64,000 nt of DNA from the NCBI GenBank assembly GCA_964384335.1, contig CAYLKN010000001.1, positions 60,315 through 124,314 of the forward strand. The letters are read 5' to 3'. The stretch's first letter is position 1. Each line of letters opens with the position of its first letter. The position numbers were made by a program, and so were the translations under genes. Source of the stretch: JAUICS01 sp964384335 (GTDB lineage Bacteria > Pseudomonadota > Alphaproteobacteria > Micavibrionales > Micavibrionaceae). The notes under the pieces are model-generated. The model was given only the letters and a program-made list of their open reading frames with translations, was not told the origin of the DNA and did not search any database. Shown one piece after another: positions 55,284 to 63,511 of the stretch.

Positions 55284-55286
55284 GCG

Positions 55287-56765
55287 TTAAACCGACGCCT
55301 TTTTTTTCTTTTGTCGTCTGCGTTCTGTGGAAGAGCCGATATGCATGAGATCACGGTACTTTGCCACTGTCCGCCGGGCGATGTTAATCCCTTTGTCGGA
55401 CAGCATCTCAACGATCGCATCATCAGAGAGAACATTTTCAGGGTCCTCCCCGTCGATAAGGTGTCTGATATGAGCCTTGACGGATTCGGCAGAAAACACC
55501 TGGCCGTCATTACCGGTAATGGAAGGCGAGAAAAAGTATTTCAACTCAAAAATACCGCGGGGTGTCGAAATATATTTGTTACTTGTTACACGGCTTATTG
55601 TACTTTCATGCAGATCGACCTGTGCGGCAATATCTTTAAGTGTAAGAGGTTTTAAAAACTCCACGCCATACAGAAAAAACGTCTCCTGCTGCTCAACAAT
55701 TTCACCGCCGACCCTTGTTATTGTTCGTGCCCTCTGGTCAAGAGCTTTGACAAGCCAGTTTGCGGCTGTCAGTTGATTGTTAAGATAGGTTTTGTCTTCG
55801 TCTTTTTTTGTTTTTTGTGCAACTTCTGTGTAATAGCTTTCATTCACCAGAACTTTTGGTAGGGTGTCTGTGTTCAGTTCCACGCGCCATCCACCGCCAA
55901 GGTTATTCGGGATTTTCTTCATGACAAGATCCGGTATGACCGTCTGTACGATAAAATGGTCATAGAGGGCAGCAGGCTTCGGGTTCAGAGCCTTGATTTC
56001 CTCCAGCATGTCTTCAAGATAAGCTTCGCTTACACCGCATTTTTTTGCCGTTGCCGCCGCACCATCTTTTGACAGTGTATCGAGATGATCAAGAAGGCGT
56101 TGCGTATATTCATCAAGCTGGCCTTTTTCCTCAAGCTGCATGGACAGGCATTCCTGAAGATCACGGGCAAATGTTCCGGTCGGGTCGAAGCCTTTCATAA
56201 TGTGCAGAAGATCGTTAAGACGATTTTCGGAACACTCCAGTCTGAGGGCAAGGTCTCTAACCTCATGCCGAAGATATCCGCCTTCATCCAGAAGATCAAT
56301 CAAGCCTGCGCCGATCATGTGATCACGCGGATCCTCGGTGTGCATGCGCAGCTGTTCCATAAGGTGATCGCGTAATGACAGCTCGGAGCTCAACCTGTTT
56401 TCAAGATTGTAATCATTGTCATCGAAATTTGTATTGCCGCCTTTGCCCTGACCGAAATCTGTGGTTCCTTCGTTTCTGTACCCGTCCGATGTGTCGTCAC
56501 CGTTCCAGGCCTGATCGAATTCTGCCTTGATATCATCTCCCTCCGTCTCTTTCGACGGTGTTTCCTGGCTCTCTGAGTTTGCCGAACCGCCTTCCGGTTC
56601 CTCTTGTTTCTTTTCTAAAAGCGGGTTTTGGGCAAGCTCCTCTTCAAGATAATCGGTAAGTTCAATATTTGTAAGCTGAAGAAGCTTTATTGCCTGCTGA
56701 AGCTGAGGAGTCATTACCAGAGACTGGGTCTGGCGCAGGTCCATTTTTTGGCTGATGTTGCTCAT
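55287..56765 (-). CDS. rpoN: RNA polymerase sigma-54 factor
   Basis: A 492-residue sigma-54. Region I is at the N-terminus (MDLRQTQSLVMTPQLQQAIKLLQ), a Glu/Ser/Thr-rich acidic linker follows, then the core-binding part and the DNA-binding end with the RpoN box ARRTVAKYRD. The ATG 56765 is preferred over an in-frame GTG at 56774. It lies downstream of lptB on the same strand (160 nt), a conserved neighbour, but hpf or ptsN does not follow; the next gene is convergent. Confidence 0.95.
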   Translation of the reverse strand: MSNISQKMDLRQTQSLVMTPQLQQAIKLLQLTNIELTDYLEEELAQNPLLEKKQEEPEGGSANSESQETPSKETEGDDIKAEFDQAWNGDDTSDGYRNEGTTDFGQGKGGNTNFDDNDYNLENRLSSELSLRDHLMEQLRMHTEDPRDHMIGAGLIDLLDEGGYLRHEVRDLALRLECSENRLNDLLHIMKGFDPTGTFARDLQECLSMQLEEKGQLDEYTQRLLDHLDTLSKDGAAATAKKCGVSEAYLEDMLEEIKALNPKPAALYDHFIVQTVIPDLVMKKIPNNLGGGWRVELNTDTLPKVLVNESYYTEVAQKTKKDEDKTYLNNQLTAANWLVKALDQRARTITRVGGEIVEQQETFFLYGVEFLKPLTLKDIAAQVDLHESTISRVTSNKYISTPRGIFELKYFFSPSITGNDGQVFSAESVKAHIRHLIDGEDPENVLSDDAIVEMLSDKGINIARRTVAKYRDLMHIGSSTERRRQKKKKASV

Positions 56766-56933
56766 GAACGGCACTCGGGAAAAGTAATATTAACAATGCA
56801 TTAATATTATAACACAAACCCGCCTGACGAATGAATGGAGAATATGCGAGGATGTCCACGAATCAAAAAAAGTATCAATTTCAAAAAAAGCTACAGATTG
56901 AAAAAATAAAGAATGAAGTATTTCTGAAAATGC

Positions 56934-57713
56934 TTAAAGCGAAAACCGGTCGCCCAGATACACGCGTTTGACATCTTTTGAAGAAACGATGTCTTCCGGC
57001 GTTCCTTCCATAAGAACCTTGCCGTCGTGCAGTATGTAGGCGCGGTCAACGATATCGAGGCAGTCCCGGACATTGTGATCGGTAATCAAAACGCCAATGC
57101 CTCTGGTTTTAAGGTGGGATATAAGCTCCCGGATATCATTTACGGCAATCGGATCAATCCCGGCAAGCGGTTCATCAAGCATGATAAAGTCAGGATTACT
57201 TGCAAGGGCACGGGCAATCTCAACACGCCGTCTTTCACCACCGGAAAGGGCGATTGACGGTGTGCGCCGTAAATGGGCGATTGAAAATTCCGCCATCAAT
57301 TCCTCAAGCAGTTTCTCCTGATCGTCCGAATCCAGCTCCTGAGCCTGTATTATTGCGCGGATGTTTTCTTCCACACTAAGACCGCGAAAAACGGATGCTT
57401 CCTGAGGGAGGTAGCCGATACCCATGCGTGCACGGCGGTACATCGGTGTGTTGGTTATGTTGTGACCGTCAAGAGATATTATTCCGCCATCCGCATTTAT
57501 AAGACCGCTGATAATATAAAAACAGGTTGTCTTTCCGGCGCCGTTCGGTCCAAGAAGTGCAACGGACTCACCGCGCTGGACCGACAGGGAAACATCCCGT
57601 AACACAGGACGCTTCTTGAAACTTTTTGAAATATGCTCCGCAACCAGTCCTTTCGGCACCGGTTTTAAATGTTTTTTTCTGAAAGCGGCAGGCTTACCTG
57701 TTTTATTTTGCAT
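56934..57713 (-). CDS. lptB: LPS export ABC transporter ATPase LptB
   Basis: A 259-residue ATPase that powers LPS transport with LptFG and LptC. Walker A is LLGPNGAGKTTC, the signature is LSGGERRRVEIARAL, Walker B is IMLDEPLAGIDP, and GIGYLPQEASVFRGLSVEENI is the LptB-specific segment. The expected partners lptC and lptA are not upstream; the gene before it encodes an unrelated secreted protein. Confidence 0.94.
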   Translation of the reverse strand: MQNKTGKPAAFRKKHLKPVPKGLVAEHISKSFKKRPVLRDVSLSVQRGESVALLGPNGAGKTTCFYIISGLINADGGIISLDGHNITNTPMYRRARMGIGYLPQEASVFRGLSVEENIRAIIQAQELDSDDQEKLLEELMAEFSIAHLRRTPSIALSGGERRRVEIARALASNPDFIMLDEPLAGIDPIAVNDIRELISHLKTRGIGVLITDHNVRDCLDIVDRAYILHDGKVLMEGTPEDIVSSKDVKRVYLGDRFSL

Positions 57714-57780
57714 CTTGTCTAAGTTTGTTTTTGGATTTGTACAGCATTTTCAGGGGGAATATAAAGGAAAAACTTAAATT

Positions 57781-58266
57781 TTACTCCATAAACAAGCCGT
57801 TGCGGTCATAATATCCAATAATGTCGTTTTCGTAATAATCGATCAGGGCAAACCGGTACGGCTCAAATTCTGTTGCCTCATAAACCCTGTCTATCGTCTG
57901 GGTTACCCTGCGTTGGTCCCTTGAGGAAAGTCTGTAAAAATTCGGGCCGACAACGAGGACGGGGTGTTCACGATCCATAACCTGGTGCCGAATGATATCT
58001 GCATTGTAGAACCCCCTGATTACATCCATAGGGTCTCTGTACTGACTTATCCAGCTTTCCGGTGTCCACCCGTCATTGTCTCTCTCATAATCCCACTGTC
58101 GTTTGTGGTTATGTTTGTTGTCATGTGCGTAAGGCCGGAAATCCAGGCCGTCCCAGTGAGATCGGGACCAGCTGAAGATCCAGGGTTTTGGATCGGCAGA
58201 TGCAGAACTCGCCGCCACGGGGCTCATACTTACGATCAACAAAAGTGACAATATGCGGAAATTCAT
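57781..58266 (-). CDS. Secreted hypothetical protein
   Basis: A 161-residue protein with a signal peptide (ILSLLLIVSMSPVAASSASA). The mature part is aromatic and charged (WIFSWSRSHWDGLDF, HKRQWDYERDNDGWTPESW) and ends with YYENDIIGYYDRNGLFME. No family recognised. It lies upstream of lptB on the same strand, 67 nt before it, where lptA/lptC might be expected, but shows no similarity to them. Confidence 0.65.
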   Translation of the reverse strand: MNFRILSLLLIVSMSPVAASSASADPKPWIFSWSRSHWDGLDFRPYAHDNKHNHKRQWDYERDNDGWTPESWISQYRDPMDVIRGFYNADIIRHQVMDREHPVLVVGPNFYRLSSRDQRRVTQTIDRVYEATEFEPYRFALIDYYENDIIGYYDRNGLFME

Positions 58267-58318
58267 GATATTATATGAGGGTTGGATAAGTATAACTTCA
58301 TTAATTTACACGAAAATC

Positions 58319-58741
58319 ATGGTTGATGCGATAGGAAATGCTTTGGGCGGATTACTTGCTTCACAAAAAAGAGCGGAAGCAAGCGCATCCAATATCGCAA
58401 ATTTTCAGTCAGCCGGAGCAATTGATCCTGCAAATGGTCCCCCGGCATTTGATGCCAGAACGGTTATTCAGACTCCGCTTATTGATGAAAACGGTGTGGT
58501 TTTTGGACTGGATTCAGAAATCGTCCCGGGGCAGGATCCGACTCAAACTGCTTTTGACCCAGATTCTCCCTTTGCAAACGAAGAAGGATTAATAAATATT
58601 CCAAATGTGAATCTGTCTGAAGAAATCGTTAATCTTAATCTTGCGGAAATAACGTTTAAAGCAAATGCACGCGTTATTGAAGCCGCCAGCGAATTAAGCC
58701 GGGAAGTCACAAATATTCTCGGAAATGGAAGGGAAGATTAA
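58319..58741 (+). CDS. Flagellar basal-body rod C-terminal domain protein (FlgC-like), orphan
   Basis: A 140-residue protein that resembles a shortened FlgC. The N-terminus (DAIGNALGGLLASQKRAEASASNIANFQSAG) matches the rod-protein start, with SASNIAN as in FlgB/FlgC/FlgG. The C-terminus (FDPDSPFANEEGLINIPNV, then FKANARVIEAASELSREVTNIL) matches the FlgC ending. No other flagellar gene is in the window. ATG 58319 is preferred over an upstream frame start at 58253 that overlaps the divergent gene. Confidence 0.72.
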   Translation: MVDAIGNALGGLLASQKRAEASASNIANFQSAGAIDPANGPPAFDARTVIQTPLIDENGVVFGLDSEIVPGQDPTQTAFDPDSPFANEEGLINIPNVNLSEEIVNLNLAEITFKANARVIEAASELSREVTNILGNGRED

Positions 58742-58752
58742 CAGGTTTTGGT

Positions 58753-58956
58753 TCAGGCCTGACCTTGCTGTCCTTCTTCTTCCTCTTCGCCGACAATGCC
58801 TGTCGGATCGTTTTCAACCAGATCGGCAAGCTGATTGTAAACGCGGGCGTTTTCATCCATCTGATCTTTTAAAGGTTCGTTCTGGCTGCCTATGGTCTGA
58901 AAGAATTTGGCTGCGTCTCTCAACAATTGGGCGGATAGCTGTGCGTATGTAGGCAT
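58753..58956 (-). CDS. Small conserved-type hypothetical protein
   Basis: A 67-residue protein starting behind AGGAG (five to seven bases before the ATG). The sequence is helical (LSAQLLRDAAKFFQTIG, DENARVYNQLADLVENDP) and ends in an acidic tail GEEEEEGQQGQA. It has no membrane segment. It converges with the FlgC-like gene (11 nt between). Function unknown. Confidence 0.65.
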   Translation of the reverse strand: MPTYAQLSAQLLRDAAKFFQTIGSQNEPLKDQMDENARVYNQLADLVENDPTGIVGEEEEEGQQGQA

Positions 58957-59051
58957 TAATATCTCCTGATTAATTTTTTTTGTACCCTAGCACAGGGATG
59001 GTGGCATAACGCAACCCCAAAATTTTTAATAATTCATGATGTTTACGGTTT

Positions 59052-59939
59052 CTATTGCCTTTTCCGGAATGGATCGGCGAAATACGTTCCGATTACATGA
59101 ACTTCCTCAGCATAAAAATTCAGTTCTTCAAAAGCCAGTTTCATTGATGGCGTATCGGCGTGGCTTTCAAGGTCACAATAAAAAAGGGCCGCCTGAAAAT
59201 TTTTGTCAACGTAGGATTCAAGCTTTGTCAGATTGATTCCGTTAGTTGCAAAGCCGCCCAGAGCCTTGTAAAGGGCGGCGGGAATATTCCGTACTTTGAA
59301 AAAAACGGAGGTTATAAAATCGGAAGTTTCGGTCGGAGACAAAATCTGTGGCTCTCTTGCCAATATAAGAAAACGTGTTGCGTTATGGCTTTCATCCTGA
59401 ATATCCTTTTCCAGAATTTTAAGGCCATATATTTCTGCGGCAAGATCTGATGCAATGGCCGCAATGGCCGGATCCCCAGTTTCGGCAATCTCTTTTGCCG
59501 CGCCGGCGGTATCGGCGCTCGTTATCGCCCTTAACCCATGAGAGACGATAAATTTGTTGCATTGGGGGATTGCATGAATATGGCTGTGCACCTCACGCAC
59601 GTCATCAAGCTTTGACCCTTTTATACCGAGCAGGTTATGCCGTATTGTCAAAAACGTTTCGCCAATAATGTACAGTCCGCTTTTGGGCAGAAGCCGGTGC
59701 ACGTCCGCGACCCGTCCTGCAAGTGTATTCTCGACCGGGATCATGGCCAGATCCGCTTTTCTGTCGCTCACCGCCCTGAAGGCATCATCAAATGTATTGC
59801 ACGGCAGGTTTTTCAGTTCGGGGAAAACCTGCCGGCACGCAATATGCGAGTAAGCCCCGTATGCACCCTCAAAAGAGATAGTTTCAAAACCATGGTCCTT
59901 TGCGAAGGATTGAAGAGATTGAGGAGGGCTGTGTGGCAT
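59052..59939 (-). CDS. pheA: Prephenate dehydratase
   Basis: A 295-residue enzyme converting prephenate to phenylpyruvate, the committed step of phenylalanine synthesis. The catalytic part has SFEGAYGAYSHIACRQ, ADLAMIPVENTLAGRVADV and SHIHAIPQCNKF, with HNATRFLILARE; the C-terminal ACT domain for feedback control follows (IPAALYKALGGFATNGINLTKLESY). ATG 59939 is preferred over a TTG at 59972. Divergent from the cytochrome c gene. Confidence 0.92.
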   Translation of the reverse strand: MPHSPPQSLQSFAKDHGFETISFEGAYGAYSHIACRQVFPELKNLPCNTFDDAFRAVSDRKADLAMIPVENTLAGRVADVHRLLPKSGLYIIGETFLTIRHNLLGIKGSKLDDVREVHSHIHAIPQCNKFIVSHGLRAITSADTAGAAKEIAETGDPAIAAIASDLAAEIYGLKILEKDIQDESHNATRFLILAREPQILSPTETSDFITSVFFKVRNIPAALYKALGGFATNGINLTKLESYVDKNFQAALFYCDLESHADTPSMKLAFEELNFYAEEVHVIGTYFADPFRKRQ

Positions 59940-60012
59940 TTTGTCCAACCGGTTATCCACTTGTGTATTCAAATTATATTTAAAAACAGATAGTTTTATT
60001 TTATAAACGCCG

Positions 60013-60027
60013 TTAAAGAATACTTAA
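60013..60027. promoter_or_regulatory. CtrA-like box (TTAA-N7-TTAA)
   Basis: TTAA at 60013-60016 and 60024-60027 with exactly seven bases between, in the region between pheA and the cytochrome c gene. This is the CtrA consensus spacing; in an AT-rich spacer it could also arise by chance. Confidence 0.35.
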
Positions 60028-60081
60028 AGTTATTCTATTAACATGTAAACCGGAAAAAATTCAGTAAAAGTCAGAGCGGAA

Positions 60082-60720
60082 ATGTCTGAAATCGAGTTGA
60101 ATAAAATTTTTGCCGCCGTCCTGATCGGAGGGCTGGCCGTTATGCTGAGCGGCTTTTTCGCAGATGTGCTGATTTATCCAAAGAAACTTGACGAACCGGC
60201 ATATCCGATCGAGGGCGTTGAAAGTGCGGTTGATCCGCGGGCCAGTGCAAAACCCCAGAAACCGGATCCAATTCTGGGAATGATTGCAAGTGCAGATATA
60301 TCGCGCGGTGAAAAACTTTCCCGGCAATGTGCGGCCTGCCATTCTTTTGACAAGGGCGGTCCAAACGCTGTTGGTCCTAACATGTGGGATGTTGTCGGGG
60401 CACCAAAAGGGGCGAAAGAAGGCTATTCATACTCCTCCGCACTGGCCGGTTTTGGCGGTGAATGGGATTATCTGGCGCTGAATTATTTCCTTTGGAAACC
60501 TAAAGAATATATTCCGGGAACAAAAATGAATTACATCGGTCTTAAAAAGCCGGAGGATCGCGCCGCAATTGTTGCCTGGCTTCGTACACTGGCCGATGAA
60601 AAAGAACCTTTGCCGACCGAAGAAGCTATAGCGGCCGAGGCTAACGAACTGGCACCTCCTGAAGAAGAAATCGCCGAAACTGAAACATCTTCAGATGGCG
60701 GGACCCAGGACGGGCAATAA
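60082..60720 (+). CDS. Membrane-anchored cytochrome c
   Basis: A 212-residue c-type cytochrome with an N-terminal membrane anchor (IFAAVLIGGLAVMLSGFFADV) and one heme site CAACH (Cys83, Cys86, His87). The axial Met is in IPGTKMNYIGL. The acidic C-terminal tail is Glu-rich. It resembles CycM/c552-type electron carriers between the bc1 complex and oxidase. Divergence from pheA is a common alphaproteobacterial arrangement. Confidence 0.9.
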   Translation: MSEIELNKIFAAVLIGGLAVMLSGFFADVLIYPKKLDEPAYPIEGVESAVDPRASAKPQKPDPILGMIASADISRGEKLSRQCAACHSFDKGGPNAVGPNMWDVVGAPKGAKEGYSYSSALAGFGGEWDYLALNYFLWKPKEYIPGTKMNYIGLKKPEDRAAIVAWLRTLADEKEPLPTEEAIAAEANELAPPEEEIAETETSSDGGTQDGQ

Positions 60721-60839
60721 ACGCTTTTCTCCAAACATCATGGAATGAGAAATCCGCCGGACCGTAACTTCTGTTATTTTATCCGGTGATCTGACGGGGC
60801 AGGATAATGTTCAGTGTACTTCCTGAGACATAGGTAAAC

Positions 60840-60916
60840 TGGCGTCTCCGGCAGGATTCGAACCTGCGGCCTCAGGATTAGGAATCCTGCGCTCTATCCA
60901 CCTGAGCTACGGAGAC
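60840..60916 (-). tRNA. tRNA-Arg (anticodon CCT)
   Basis: On the minus strand a 7-bp acceptor stem GTCTCCG/CGGAGAC closes the cloverleaf; the anticodon stem CAGGA/TCCTG holds loop TTCCTAA with anticodon CCT; the T-arm carries TTCGAAT. CCA is encoded (60840-60842). Confidence 0.95.
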
Positions 60917-60941
60917 ATGGAGTTTTAAATGTGTAGTGGTA

Positions 60942-62078
60942 TCAGCGTGCATTACCGGTAACCGTCGTTTTGTCCTGGGCCTGGCCCGCATCTGCGGGTT
61001 TCGATTCAACACCAAGCTTTTTTTGAACATTTGTGCTTGATGTCGTGTATTCGAAACGCAGTTTACGGTCCGGATAGACAATCTGAAATGCCGCACGTGC
61101 CATAAGGGCGGCCTCATGAAATCCGGAAAGGATAAGTTTAAGCTTTCCCGGGTACCAGTTTATGTCACCGATGGCGAAGATGCCGTTTTCATTCGTCTCA
61201 AATCTTTCGGTGTCAACGGGTATAAGGTTTTCGTGCAAATTGAGACCAAACCCGGCAATAGGGCCGAGTTTCATGGTGAGTCCGAAAAAGGGAAGCAGTG
61301 TATCGCAGAGGATTTCGGTCTCACTGTTTTTGCCTTTGACATGAATTTTATCAAGGTGTCCGTTTTCACCGTGGAGTTCCGAAATGCTTCCAACATGAAA
61401 ATCCATCTTTCCGTCCCCGACAAGTTTCCACATTTTTGAGACGGAATCCGGCGCGGCACGAAACTGATCACGTCTATGGACCAGCGTCAGACGACTTGCA
61501 ACGGGCTGGAGGTTCAAGGTCCAGTCAAGGGCGGAGTCTCCGCCGCCTGCAATCACAATAGTTTTATCCCGGAATTGCTCAATTTTACGCACGGCATAGA
61601 AAACAGATTTGTTTTCGAACGTTTCTATTCCTGGAATTGGCGGTTTTTTGGGTACAAAACTGCCTCCACCCGCCGCAATAATGACTACAGGGGCTTCGAG
61701 TGTGGTGCCGAGATCAGTCGTAATCTGCCAGTTTCCGTTTTCAAGTTTTTCGCATTTTTCGGCCATTTGGCTGAAATGAAATTGCGGCTCAAAGGGTGAA
61801 ATCTGTTCCATCAGCCGGTCTGTAAGGCCCTGGCCTGAAATAACGGGATAGGCCGGTATGTCGTAAATTGGTTTTTCGGGGTATAGCTCGGCGCACTGGC
61901 CACCCGGCCGGTCAAGAATATCGATCAGATGGGCTTTCATGTCGAGAAGGCCAAGCTCAAAAACCGCAAACAGACCAACCGGTCCGGCTCCTATAATAAT
62001 CGCATCCGTTTTAAGCGTTTCGGGACTGTCAGAAATTGGTTTCTCTCCAAAATTTGTCTGCGCGTTGATAATAGTCAT
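60942..62078 (-). CDS. Ferredoxin--NADP+ reductase type 2 (thioredoxin reductase-like)
   Basis: A 378-residue flavoprotein. The FAD motif is IIIGAGPVGLFAVFELG, then HLIDILDRPGGQCAELYP, the NAD(P) motif VIAGGGDSALDW, and GIFAIGDINWYPGKLKLI near the end. No CxxC redox pair is present, which separates it from thioredoxin reductase. It follows the 2Fe-2S ferredoxin gene by 10 nt and probably transfers electrons to it. AGGA precedes the start. Confidence 0.9.
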   Translation of the reverse strand: MTIINAQTNFGEKPISDSPETLKTDAIIIGAGPVGLFAVFELGLLDMKAHLIDILDRPGGQCAELYPEKPIYDIPAYPVISGQGLTDRLMEQISPFEPQFHFSQMAEKCEKLENGNWQITTDLGTTLEAPVVIIAAGGGSFVPKKPPIPGIETFENKSVFYAVRKIEQFRDKTIVIAGGGDSALDWTLNLQPVASRLTLVHRRDQFRAAPDSVSKMWKLVGDGKMDFHVGSISELHGENGHLDKIHVKGKNSETEILCDTLLPFFGLTMKLGPIAGFGLNLHENLIPVDTERFETNENGIFAIGDINWYPGKLKLILSGFHEAALMARAAFQIVYPDRKLRFEYTTSSTNVQKKLGVESKPADAGQAQDKTTVTGNAR

Positions 62079-62088
62079 TACTTTTATC

Positions 62089-62406
62089 CTAATTTAGAGA
62101 TATTGGGGCAAGTCGTAATTTCAAGCCGTTCAGTTCCTCCGTAAAAATAATCTGGCAGGACAGGCGGGAATTTCCGGCAGGGGACGGAACCTGATCCAGC
62201 ATGTCTTCTTCATCCTCCCTGGGCGGATGGATTTTATCAGCCCATTCCGGGGCAATGTAAACATGACATGTGGCACAGCAGCATGAGCCGCCGCATTCGG
62301 CAACAATCGGAATACCCTGATCCCGGATCAGCTCCATAACACGCCAGCCCTCTACGGCATCAATCCTGTGTTCCTGTTCTTCCAGATCGGTCACGAAGAT
62401 ATGCAT
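62089..62406 (-). CDS. 2Fe-2S ferredoxin, adrenodoxin type
   Basis: A 105-residue ferredoxin of the Isc/adrenodoxin type. Cluster Cys are Cys38, Cys44, Cys47 in ECGGSCCCATCHVY and Cys84 in SRLSCQI, matching CX5CX2C. Two extra Cys (42 and 43) sit beside the ligands. Adjacent reductase suggests an NADPH-driven electron chain for Fe-S assembly or a P450/hydroxylase. Minus-strand order is ferredoxin then reductase. Confidence 0.92.
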   Translation of the reverse strand: MHIFVTDLEEQEHRIDAVEGWRVMELIRDQGIPIVAECGGSCCCATCHVYIAPEWADKIHPPREDEEDMLDQVPSPAGNSRLSCQIIFTEELNGLKLRLAPISLN

Positions 62407-62505
62407 ATTTTTCAGAATTTAAAACTTTTTTATTGTGTTATCAATTCTGCTTCAGCCTGTAAATAGCGGTCGGATGTACCGAGGGCACCTCTTTGCAAAG
62501 CACAT

Positions 62506-62535
62506 AAAAAAAAGCCATAACCGAAGTTATGGCTT
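62506..62535 (-). terminator. Rho-independent terminator of the secreted-protein gene
   Basis: On the minus strand AAGCCATAAC pairs perfectly with GTTATGGCTT around a TTCG tetraloop, followed by a T-run. It lies 53 nt beyond the stop at 62589 and separates that gene from the ferredoxin unit. Confidence 0.92.
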
Positions 62536-62588
62536 AAAGTTTAGAAGGAGATATGAATTTTCAAAAAAATATCAGTATGCACAGACCC

Positions 62589-63278
62589 TTACATCGTTCC
62601 ATCGTCCGATAGTCCGTCATCCGTCCGGTATCCGAAGTTGGGTTCGTTCAGGATCAGGTGCCTGGTTGACTCGATGTAGATGTGAACTTCACTGCCTGTA
62701 ACCTCAAGATCGGGTGAGGTGGACAGGCGTACCTTTCTTGAATCTATATCCATGACGTCATCCCAGAGAATAATGTTTGCGGCATTTTCTGCATGGCGTT
62801 TTGCCCGGCGGGAATAAAAGGAAACGTTCATTGGCGTTGTCCGGCTTGGGTATACGGCAACAACCTCAAATCCCGCATGTCTGTCCTGCCTGACCACACT
62901 CCGGGCAAGGTCAAGCACGTACTGTCTGTATGCACTCGTATTCTGTCCGACACGTATTTTTATGACCGGGCGCGGATCGGCAAGATCGACATAGATATTC
63001 TTATGCTGTTTCAGGGTGAGTGTCTGCGGTGGTCTGTGCGAATAAACGTACGCATAGTCTTCATTTCGAACATAACCGAACATAGCCATAACAGATTTCG
63101 GAGCGTGGTGCTCGTGAATTGTCAAAAGCTTGCGTTCTATATCGTGCGCCATTACGTCAGGTGCAAACAGAATAAATGCGAGTGTCAGGGTCACGGGCCG
63201 GAAACACATTCTGAGAATAAAACATGTTACGCTGTGCGTACAAATCATGAAGAGACTGAGAAAAATGAAAGGTATCAT
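62589..63278 (-). CDS. Secreted hypothetical protein
   Basis: A 229-residue protein with a hydrophobic N-terminus; an in-frame ATG at 63209 would begin a neat signal peptide CFRPVTLTLAFILFAPDVMA, and either start is possible. The mature part contains IKIRVGQNTSAYRQYVLDLA, a motif-like start of an oscillating charged region, and ends with HLILNEPNFGYRTDDG. No family recognised. Followed by a strong terminator; expressed separately from the ferredoxin pair. Confidence 0.65.
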   Translation of the reverse strand: MIPFIFLSLFMICTHSVTCFILRMCFRPVTLTLAFILFAPDVMAHDIERKLLTIHEHHAPKSVMAMFGYVRNEDYAYVYSHRPPQTLTLKQHKNIYVDLADPRPVIKIRVGQNTSAYRQYVLDLARSVVRQDRHAGFEVVAVYPSRTTPMNVSFYSRRAKRHAENAANIILWDDVMDIDSRKVRLSTSPDLEVTGSEVHIYIESTRHLILNEPNFGYRTDDGLSDDGTM

Positions 63279-63314
63279 GGCTATCCGCTTGGTATTTCTA
63301 ATTACAAACCGATC

Positions 63315-63323
63315 TTATCCACA
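63315..63323 (+). promoter_or_regulatory. DnaA-box-like sequence TTATCCACA
   Basis: A perfect match to the strict DnaA box in the spacer before tRNA-Arg(ACG). Only one such perfect site was noticed, so it is not evidence for a replication origin by itself. Confidence 0.35.
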
Positions 63324-63409
63324 ATATATTACTAATTTATTAACAAGCTTGCGCACACCTCTCCGGGCATAATTTTGACTTGCATTCAGGCATGGAAAAC
63401 CTTAAGTTC

Positions 63410-63424
63410 TTAAATCGTTCTTAA
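63410..63424. promoter_or_regulatory. CtrA-like box (TTAA-N7-TTAA)
   Basis: TTAA at 63410-63413 and 63421-63424 with seven bases between, ending 10 nt before the tRNA-Arg(ACG) gene. A further TTAA at 63402 gives three half-sites. It could simply be part of an AT-rich tRNA promoter. Confidence 0.3.
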
Positions 63425-63434
63425 ATAAAGTTAT

Positions 63435-63511
63435 GCGCCCGTAGCTCAATTGGATAGAGCGTCTGACTACGGATCAGGAGGTTGGGAGTTCGAATCTTCC
63501 CGGGCGCGCCA
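63435..63511 (+). tRNA. tRNA-Arg (anticodon ACG)
   Basis: Acceptor stem GCGCCCG/CGGGCGC, anticodon loop CTACGGA with anticodon ACG, T-arm TTCGAAT, and encoded CCA at 63509-63511. Its 3' half overlaps, on the other strand, the end of a serine recombinase gene, the mark of an integration site. Confidence 0.95.

Noticed and set aside
63279..63434. Replication origin
   Set aside because: Only one perfect DnaA box and no repeat cluster; recorded as a weak regulatory observation only.
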